From assembly GCA_026770025.1 (NCBI GenBank), contig JAMXDE010000080.1:57912-121911 (forward strand): a stretch of 64,000 nt of DNA. Direction: 5' to 3'. A model generated the notes under the pieces. The model was not told where the DNA came from. It saw nothing but the letters and a program-made list of their open reading frames with translations, and made no database searches. The position numbers were made by a program, and so were the translations under genes. This document shows, piece by piece, positions 11,301-19,400 of this stretch. This stretch comes from Craspedostauros australis (taxonomy: Eukaryota; Bacillariophyta; Bacillariophyceae; Mastogloiales; Achnanthaceae). Positions within the stretch are counted from its first letter, which is position 1; the number at the start of each line of letters is the position of its first letter.

Positions 11301-12464
11301 GAAGCCCTGACCCTACACAAGCCAATCTACGGACTTGTGCAGAGCGCCAGGCAATGGTTCAAGATGTTGGTATCGACCCTCAAGAATATCAGCTTCGAAC
11401 AGAGCGCAGCAGACCCGTGCCTGTTCTACAGGAAGACGAACGAAGGAAGCATGATCGTGGCCATCTACGTGGACGATTGCTTCTGTTGCGGAGACTCCAA
11501 GGCACTGGAGACCTTCCTGAAGGATATCCAAGACAGCAAATTCAAGGTGACAATCGAGCGCGGACTCGGAGACTACCTCAGCTGCAACATTGAACTGAAC
11601 CATGACAAGACTAGAGCGACATTGCGTCAACCACATCTCATCCGACACCTCATCGAAGAATTCGGAACCAAGGTTGAGAAGATGCAACGCTATGGGACAC
11701 CGGGAACCCCGGGTCAAATCATCGTACGACCATCCGAAGATAACGGACTGCAGAAGGTCGGACCGGAAGAACATGCCGAATACCGCCGAGGCGTCGGTAT
11801 GCTACTCTTCCTCATCAAGCACTCGCGACCAGACATCGCGAATCCTGTGAGGGAACTCTCCAAGGTATTGATCGGGCCCACCAAGGCCGCAATGAAGGAG
11901 ATGTATCGGATCATCAAGTATGTGATCGATACAAAGGACTATGGATTGAAGATCCATCCAGCGCGTCCAGATGACGACGGCTGGGACATGGAGCTCTTCT
12001 GCGATAGCGAATATGCAGGAGACAAGAACACAAGAATCAGCGTAGGGGGATTCATCCTGTACCTGTGCAAGGTACCAATCCTTTGGCGATCCAAGGCACA
12101 GAAGGCTGTCACACTCAGCTCATCCGAAGCAGAATACGTTGCCCTTTCCGAAGCGGCAAAGGAAATCTTCTTCGTCATGCAGCTACTCGAAAGTGTGGGC
12201 ATCCCAGTGAAGACACCGATCAAGGTCCGTGTGGACAACGTCGGAGCGATCTTCATCGCCAAGAACCCATCAACATCCCAACGATCGCGGCACATCGACG
12301 TGCGCCATCACTACGTGAGGAACATGGTAATCAACAAAACCATCGAAATCATTTTCGTCAAATCCGAGCAAAACACAAGCGACGGATTCACCAAGAACAT
12401 CAAGGCCGACTTACAACGTGAACATGAGAAGTCGTACCTTGACACATCGAGAACATTCGAATGA
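8316..12464 (+). CDS. Copia Pol polyprotein (protease, integrase, RT, RNase H), family A
   Basis: About 1382 aa. The start is taken as the ATG at 8316-8318, whose A is the last base of the gag stop. Domains in order are: protease DSGASCH near residue 165; the integrase zinc-binding segment (LHRMLGH with CRDC); the integrase core with IDISYT, RGDNSGEN and TPQQNGRVERK; a long acidic linker; RT with CKWVFKLKRDG, DVVTAFLHGDL and the YVDD active-site loop; and RNase H with CDSEYAGD, SSSEAEYVALSEA and RHIDVRHHYVR. No internal stop was seen, so the reading frame looks functional. By family it matures Gag-Pol, reverse-transcribes the RNA and integrates the cDNA. It sits one frame behind gag, so its translation needs reinitiation at TGATG or a -1 shift. 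Confidence 0.93.
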   Translation: MEAGVSLFPGVAQGVLRPIWVNMMGSILSENFRSIEEILANSVVINRILEAAETETIPETDLHYILGGCMRVLLRERPRVHPYDPVTGSHRNNTIPSDYAQLPDDMDDGDHHPPYNEDGVHEDDDDGSFNDEIAAAAVEQLHELSTKYKDKVNKDTWLADSGASCHIVNSDAALFNVRHIKSFVQVGDSTKLDSPKMGSIRLKVKQRDNTGHIIRLDDVKYTPKMAVNLFSTNKALYNGYQLGNNGILMDIINGSGTKIVFDRVFPTSNGFITGVQMHPIMPTDDDKACTAIVKNPSKEISAVNLHRMLGHAPLETMKRTAAQYGWKIIGEMPVCRDCAVANARVKNIPKATIPRATRRGERLFIDISYTKHISFGDKRYWTLIVDDCTDHCWSFFLKNKSDQPGYIKRFIQTIKSQTGDQQIIFRGDNSGENKSTQDILIDAGLNVKFEYTASNTPQQNGRVERKFAYLYIKIRSMLNGAQLDEEYRHGLWAAAASTATAIANITVAKNQKESPHQQFFGNDPPYADALRTFGEVGVVKTTYGGITAKLKNRGEEMVFIGYAHQHASGVYNMYRPSTKSLICSRDIKWLNQSYGQFRGWASAPNISNETATTDADGFTTIGRKGATPRTATRQTSEAKRVSFADSNRYYILSDSDDEDNEDDGVVTQLIQNDEEDRSESNHEDDEILPSGDEADDDETGVTPPNTPARSTHDTPSRSPPSKPNKHDIARKERIRRHEAQGRKGEANPKSTAGKSIPRALRELADFNERGRKEEGYESDPSSNESSDELSDEMIDDSNNETTDDEEIEDEDEEIEITHHSTTGLYGMNAIITESPAIDIGLSMQDKNKEPEKHIEPTTFDGAFNHPDPIHQKGYRAAIKKEFDSMDTRKVYSKIKRDAIPRGRRCCKCKWVFKLKRDGTHRARLVACGYSQVAGVDFQEHYSPVIHDVTYRVMMVIMLIKKMDCALIDVVTAFLHGDLDEEIYMNCPNGMDHQPNEALTLHKPIYGLVQSARQWFKMLVSTLKNISFEQSAADPCLFYRKTNEGSMIVAIYVDDCFCCGDSKALETFLKDIQDSKFKVTIERGLGDYLSCNIELNHDKTRATLRQPHLIRHLIEEFGTKVEKMQRYGTPGTPGQIIVRPSEDNGLQKVGPEEHAEYRRGVGMLLFLIKHSRPDIANPVRELSKVLIGPTKAAMKEMYRIIKYVIDTKDYGLKIHPARPDDDGWDMELFCDSEYAGDKNTRISVGGFILYLCKVPILWRSKAQKAVTLSSSEAEYVALSEAAKEIFFVMQLLESVGIPVKTPIKVRVDNVGAIFIAKNPSTSQRSRHIDVRHHYVRNMVINKTIEIIFVKSEQNTSDGFTKNIKADLQREHEKSYLDTSRTFE

Positions 12465-12476
12465 CCGAATGCACAC

Positions 12477-12484
12477 AGGAAGGG
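12477..12484 (+). other. Polypurine tract of copia element A
   Basis: AGGAAGGG lies directly before the 3' LTR and is the expected plus-strand primer site. The family-B element has a matching GGAAGGG before its 3' LTR (26534-26540). Confidence 0.8.
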
Positions 12485-13279
12485 TGTCGAGATGTACATG
12501 TGAGTATATGTCAAGATGTACGTGTATATGTGCATCGTTCACCCGCTATTCTCTCATACGCACTTGGACGGTATAACTATACTCATGTCGATAGTATACT
12601 GTGATTCGTCAGAATTACAGGGGAAATGGAACACACGAAAAGGGGCAAGATTTCTGGAGGAAATCTGCAAATGACGATTTCTGAGAGAATCAGAAGATCG
12701 TCCGTCCATGCATCGATGGTACCAAGAGAATCTCGAGGTACTTCCCAACTAAACCTCAGATGACGATATCATCTGACAGACTACTGCATCACCAATGGAA
12801 CGTGACATCTGGAGAGCAGAAGGACGCCTACTGACGTCGACAGGATGTCAACATGTCACCACGTCGACAGCTGTCTCCAAGTCAGAGCAGGAGGCGAAGA
12901 TACGATGACCCATGAAGATCAGCATCATGGATACTGAAGGTGAACTTCAAATGGTAAGTACTCATGGAGTAGAAGCCAGTACTGAATGAACGGAGTGTCG
13001 AATGCGGAGCACGCATCGAACACGGAGCATCGTGTAGCACGAGCACACGATGATGAGAGAGAGAGAGAATACAGAGAGGAGCGAGAGAGGATCTCGCGTA
13101 CCAACTCATAGTCGGAGACTGAATCAACAAAACAGATTAAAGCGCCGAGAGCATCGGGCAAGAGAACAAACGGACACCGAGAGTATCGGAGTGCCAACGT
13201 AATGAAATAGCAAACAGACGACTATCAACCAATACCATCTTCCACGATCGTAGGTTACCGTGAGCGGAACTTGCCAACA
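12485..13279 (+). repeat. 3' LTR, copia family A
   Basis: 795 bp, with the same ends as 5346-6134. It carries the 6-bp AGCATC that the 5' LTR lacks. It ends CCAACA at 13279, immediately followed by the gag frame of the family-B element. Confidence 0.93.
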
Positions 13280-15837
13280 TCCTTCCTCGGTAAGACCGAT
13301 CGTTACATGATCATGTTCGACGGCAAGCGATCCTCCTGGAAAGCTTGGAGTGCGAAGTTCCTCGCCCGCGCCAACCGCAAGGGTTATGGAGACTTGTATC
13401 TCAAGGACTTGGATGAAGTGATTGTGAAGACCGAGGCTTTTGACCCCTCTCCTCTCGCCTCCATCGCGGGAAGCGAAGAGAAGAAGCTTAAGGCCTCGAA
13501 GTTATCTGCCATGTCTCCCGACGAGAAGGCGGAGTACAAAATGGCTCTGGCCAAGTACGCGTTTGAAGAACTGACCATCGCAATCAACCATGAAACTACC
13601 AAAGGCGATGTCGCCTTCATGGCTGTGTTGGGATGCGAGAGCAACATCTACGAGGGAGGAGACCCTCGTAAGGCGTGGAAGGCTCTCGAGCGCATCTACG
13701 AGCAACGTACTGCGCCAATGAAGGCAAAGCTGTTGGCTCAACTCAACGGGATGCGATTGAAGAAAGGCGAACACCCGGATACCTTCCTCACCGAAATGGA
13801 GGTGATCCGTAACCGCCTCAAGCACGCGGGAGTTAACATGGACATGGAGCTGTACCACATGCTCGTGCTCAACGCTCTTGGGAGGGACTACGAAATGGAT
13901 GTGAAGCTCATCGAGCTCAAGTTCGAAAACATCGAAAAGCAGATGACTATCGAAGACATCCGCGAAGCAGTGAGTGCAACCTACGACGCACGTCACATCA
14001 AGCAAGGAGGTAGTAAGCGCGAGAACAATAGCAAAGAAGAAATGGCTCTCGCTGCCACTGGTGGCTTCAAGGGCCACTGCCGCAACTGCGGCGCCTACGG
14101 GCACAAGAAGGCTGACTGCCGCTCTGCGCCTAAGAACAAAGGTGGCAAGCCCACGAAGAAGAACAAGAGAAGTGATACTGAGGACAAGACCAAGTTCAAC
14201 GGAAACTGCAAGTACTGCGGTAAGAAGGGACACAAGATCCTCGAGTGCTTCAAGTTAAAGGCAGCGATGAGAGCAGCCGGCGCCGCCAACGTGGCCACCG
14301 ACGGTATGGACGGAACAGACGACGTCGCCCTCGTGATGGTCGAGGAACCGATGTGGTTACCCGAAGACGCCGCGGCAGACAACGCCGCGTTCGTCGTGGT
14401 AGACGAACCCATGTGGATGCCCGCTAGCGACGAAGAAGACGATATCGATCTCGTGATGACCGATGAATCCATGTGGTTGCCCGACGAAGACAAGTCGGCC
14501 AACAACGAAGAATTGGTGTGTTTCCCCATCGACGAGCTCGAAAACGACCCCGTTGAGGTCAAAAATGTGACCAACCCAAGAATCGTGACAATCGACGAAA
14601 TCACGAACATCAAGAAAAACCAAACAATCAACACCACCGACATGGCGCACTACGAGTCGTTCATCGACGACATGGCCCTCGCAACCACCGACGAAGACAT
14701 GACCGGACTCGACCTCGAAGAAGAGGTCGAGTACTCCGAAGAGGAACGAGAGGCCCACACCCCGAGTGTGTACGGATACTACGGACCCCCAGTAGCTGCA
14801 GTTGAGACCATCAACCGCGAGCACTTCCCATCAAGCGACGAAGACGATTACACCGACAAAGACAACCTCTTCGACGGGATCGTCTACGAGGATGAACCCC
14901 TCAACGTCGGGGACATCATGGAGAATGAAGTAGCGATGCCTGGAGTCGACCATCGCGTCACCTCCACCATCTACTCTCGAACCGAACCAAGGACTCTGGT
15001 CGATCGAATGATCGAAGAGTCGTCCCGCAACGGAGGAAGCACCGCAGGATGGTGCCCGCTGTGTTTTCAGCGCGGCCCACTCTACGCCATGTGCAAGACC
15101 TGCCGTAACTCGCCGTTCCTCATTCAACTGGCAAACCCCCCTGCAAGGGCGGCGCCAACAACGATCCAAGACATCATGACGCGCCGCCAGAAGCTCTGGA
15201 CTGCAGGACCTCTGCATGTCGCAATGAGATACTCTCTCAGCAACATGATGGTTGCTGATGAAGTGCGCTCTGAGCTCGCCCTACTGTGCTGCGACGCGGC
15301 GAACGCGTACACCGAAGGAGGAGGAGAAAGCCTGAACCCTCGCACGCTCTACTACATGATGCACCGCATCGACGTGTTCACGCCAATGCAATTGGTGCAA
15401 GCCGTGCAACACATTAACCCAAGACTTGAAGAACTCAACCTGCCACCCATCCACAGAGGGCTCATCGACAGCCTGGTCCAGCATGCCGCAGAGATGCTGA
15501 TGTGGATGCATCATCCTGGAGACCAAGGGGTCCGAGACCCAGAGGAGTTCAACCAGCTCCCCATCTACCGAGCCGCCGAAGCTCAACCAGACATGGCCAT
15601 GGCGATCAGTGACCACCAAGACGCTCAACCAGACATGGCCATGGTGATCGGTGACCTCGGCGATGCAAGCGCACTCCGCCATACCATCGCCCCCGACCAC
15701 CACGAAGCAAATACGTGGCTGGGTGACTCCGGTGCCTCATGCCACCTCACCAATAGCGAAGAGGGAATGATTAACGTGCGAGTGGCCAACCACTCCATCA
15801 AGATCGGCAGCGGCCGATACCTCAAGGCAACAAAGGT
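13280..15837 (+). pseudogene. Family-B copia gag and protease, 5' part of a disrupted gag-pol frame
   Basis: This is an open frame of about 855 codons. It is homologous to the frame starting at 3098 on the minus strand: FDGKRSSWKAW aligns with FDGKRSSWKGW there. The original start codon is missing because the frame enters from the family-A LTR. Two CCHC knuckles (CRNCGAYGHKKADC and CKYCGKKGHKILEC) lie near 14080-14250. Four short acidic repeats around (E/D)EPMW(L/M)P are at about 14330-14490. The protease motif DSGASCH is near 15724. Just after the protease the frame runs into the LTR of element C and stops at TAA (15848). Confidence 0.85.
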
Positions 15838-16467
15838 TGTTAGAACGTAATCGTAGATGGGTTTGAAGATACCGCACCGAGAACGTAGAGTGATCAAGTC
15901 GTTGTTGTTGGTGAGGAGAGTGTTTGTTTACTGTATTATTCGTATGGTAGTAGGAATGCTGTCGAGCTCACAAGATTGTCTTCTTGGAACTGTGAGCATG
16001 AGAGAGACATGACAGGTCTCATGCAAATTGCAAGTGAAATTAACACGGAGACAACACGGCAAATGTGCGTGTTACTGCGTGAAGATGAGGTGCAAAAGTC
16101 AATGAACAAAACACCGCGATAGCCCGTGTTGTAAATTACGTCTTCTCACGATGTTGCTAGTAGTACGATCACACGATTGATCGTATTCACTTGAGAAGGT
16201 CATGGCAAGATTCGCACGTGTCACACCCAAGATCCAAGTCTGTCCTGATTGGGCAGATTGGCTCATCTTGGCAAGAAATCAATTTCCGCGACATTTTTGG
16301 ATCTGTGATTGAGGGAAAACGATTCTTGCGACGCGAAATGCGACACAAATCTGACACAACGGATTTTCGACCAAAATTTCCGTTCGGAACGGAAAAGGTA
16401 AGAAAAGTGGAGATTTCTGATTGGTCGACGGGTGTCGCTATTGTTAGAGATTTAGCGTGCGCTAATA
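15838..16467 (-). repeat. 3' LTR of element C
   Basis: 630 bp, with ends TGTTAG and CTAATA on the + strand. The last pair departs from canonical CA in both LTR copies, so the substitution predates or accompanied the last transposition. By eye it matches 22401-23030 over its whole length. Confidence 0.95.
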
Positions 16468-16491
16468 CTCCCCAAAGCGTGTCCCGGACAT

Positions 16492-19400
16492 TCAGGTCTT
16501 GTAGGTCGGGGAAGAGGACTCGGTGTGCCCTTTCCAGAAGAGGATGGGCTTCACGAGGGGCCAGAAGACAGCCCATGGAAGGAACTTCGTCATCACGTCG
16601 GCGACGTTCTGCGTGCCGGGGATCTTGATGAAGTAGAGGATGCCAGCGGCGACAGCGGACCGGACGCGATGGTAGGCCAGTGCGTTGTGGCGCTTGGAGA
16701 GCATGCTCTTGGGGACCGTGGAGGAGGTGATGACGGACTGATTGTCACCCAGCATCCAGCTGGGGCCGTCGATCGGAATGCCCATTTCACGAAGAGCAAG
16801 ACGGAGGGAGATGATCTGCTCCGTAGCTTGACGGGCAGCGACGAACTCGGACCCGTAGGTGGCGGTCTCAACCGTGCCTTGACGCTTGGAGAACCATTCG
16901 ATGGGGGTCTGGTTGACCAGATGGAGAGCACCGGTAGCAGATCTGCCAGTGACTTGGCAGTGGAGAAGGTTGGCGTCGACGAACGTGGTGGTTCGGACAG
17001 GTTTGCCTTTCGGCTCGGGGATGTCGTCCGGAATCTCCTCGGAGGTCTTCCCGTAGACGGAGTAGATCCAGTCATGGTTGGGAACCTCGTAGTGAAGATC
17101 GAAGCGGGGGACGCAGGTGCGGAAGCGGATGGCAGCATCAGGATGCTTGCGAAGATATCCGTAGATGCGCTTTGCGCGATCCAGATGACCTTGGCGAGGA
17201 GCTGAGCGGAAGCGTGCCAGCGTCATGACGGCGACAGAGATGTCAAACCGTCCGAGGGAGATACACCACTGGAGTGCGCCGATGAGTGACATGAACTTGC
17301 GTTTGTCGGTTTCGCTAAGTTCGGAAGAGGTGTCGAGCTCCGGACTGTCGGCCTTGTCGAGAGGGCAGCTGATCTTGCGGGGAAGCTCGCCGAACATGCG
17401 TTCGTAGTTCTCCATCATCCGTTTGATGTAGGATTGCGGGGAGAGCTTGAGAGTGCCGTCGGGATCACGGCCGAAGTCAGCACCGAGATGGTACTTGATA
17501 GGACCAACTCCCTTGAGCTGGTACCCGTACTTCGAAGAGAGGATGTCAAAGAAAGCCTTGGGGTCGGCCATCGTCGCGGTGAGGTCATCGACGTAGACGC
17601 AGACGTACTCCCAATGGGAGTTGGCGTCACGCATCCAGATGTCGGGATCGGAGCGGCATTGGAGGAAACCCATGTCGCGAAGGGTGTCGGCGAGAGCCTC
17701 ATGGAATCGGGCGCCCGATGTGCGCAGGCCGTAGAGTGCCTTGACTATCTGCATGGTATGACCAGCGAAGTCACCGAATTCGTCACCAGCGATGAAGCAG
17801 ATGCGTTCTTGAGTGAAGGCCTCAAGATACGCATTGCCGATGTCTCCAACCCATGTTGGAATGCCGTTGAGTTCGCCGGCGAGAAGGGAGAGGCGAAGAG
17901 AGCGAAGACTGACCACACCTGCGTAGGATGCATCCTTGCAGGGGTCGGTGAGGTGACCACCAGCAACGCAGCGCGCCTTGTGACGGAGGTCATGCTTCAC
18001 AGCATAGACCCATTGGAGGCGGATCTTCTGGAAGCCGGAAGGGACAGGGGCGCCTTTGCCGAGAGACTTGAAGGTGTGGTACCCGAAGAGTTGGTCCATC
18101 TCCTTCTTCTCAGCGTCGGCCCAAAAGGAGTTGCCGTTCTTGTCATCGAGTCGCATCGCTTCCTTGTGGTTGCGAGGGACTTGGACACCGAACTGAAAGG
18201 TAGGGGCGTGGTTGAAGGTCTTGGACTTGGCGACGTGGACTTGTCGCTCGAGACGGTTGGTTCGGATGGCGAGGCGCTTGAGGCGCTTCCAGCCAGGCTC
18301 GTCGAGCAGCTCGTGGCGGCGGCCGTAGGCAGCGCAAGAGACAGGATCATCCTGAATCATGATGGAGAGGGGTTCAGTGGAGGTGGAGCCGTCTCCCCAT
18401 TTGACGATGACGTTGAAGCTTGATCCCTTGTAGGAGGGAGAGGAAGATGAGAGGGGACCCTCGTGTCCGATGATGGAGTCGAACTCCCACTTGGCGTCGG
18501 GGTCGTCGTTGTGCTCCTGTTGCCGTTCGATGATGTCGGCGATCTCAACGTAGGAGATGAGGTCATGCGTCTCCCCATCGGCCAGTGCGAGTAGCATCTT
18601 GATGCGTTGGTGGTTGGCTGCATCAAGGTCATTGACCTTTTGCACCACCTCCGCTTTGACTTGCTGGCCATCCTTCTCGTGGATGAAGGTCATCCCAACG
18701 AGATCCTCGGGAGAGAACTTCGGGATGTGGACCTTGGCATTCCCCACTGTTTCAGGGTCTGTGCCGCGGCGGTCAGCCAGGATGGAATCGGCGAGGGAGT
18801 GTACGATGGGGTCGGAGTCAGGAGGGACGGAGATGTCGTCGTCTGGCTCCCCATTCGCCACATTCATGGCATCAGAGCCATCGTCCTCCCCAACAATGGG
18901 GAAGGGGAAGTCCGCACGAAGATTGCGGGTGGCAGAGTCGTCGGAAGGTCGGATGGCAGACCGAGGAAGAAGTCGTTGGGTCTCGTCGTCGAGGACCCAG
19001 AAGGTAAGATCATCGCCTTTGTGAAGGCAGGGACCGGCCCAGCGTCCACTGCGCTCCTTGGACTGGCTGGGGAAGGCGGGGTTGTCAACCCGGTAGTAGA
19101 CAGGTTGCCACCATCGGTAGGATAGGAACTTGGAGATGTCCGGTCGCTGTCCGAAGGCGGCTTGAAGGGGGGTGATGGAGCCAGCGGTGACCTGCGCGAT
19201 GTGATTGAAGAGATCAACCACATAGAGCGTGCAGATCAGCCAGAAGCGGTCGGGAGTCCCCGTGCGATCCATCACACCGTTGGTTGTGCGTTTGATATCT
19301 TGGATCCGGCGTTCCGCGCCGTTCTGGTGTTGATGTTCCGGCTCACTCTGGTGATCACGGATGTGATACTGCCGGAGGATCTCCATAACCTTGTTACCGA

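Larger units (their letters stand above)
5346..13279 (+). mobile_element. Ty1/copia retrotransposon, family A, complete with two LTRs
   Basis: The LTRs at 5346-6134 and 12485-13279 flank separate gag (6217-8316) and pol (8316-12464) ORFs in the copia order protease, integrase, RT, RNase H. A polypurine tract (AGGAAGGG, 12477-12484) abuts the 3' LTR. The two LTRs differ at about a dozen positions plus a 6-bp indel (AGCATC, near 12920), so this is not a very recent insertion. The 5-bp flanks, TCACT on the left and TCCTT on the right, do not form a target duplication. This suggests recombination or rearrangement after insertion. The right LTR abuts, and has removed the 5' end of, a family-B element. 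Confidence 0.93.
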
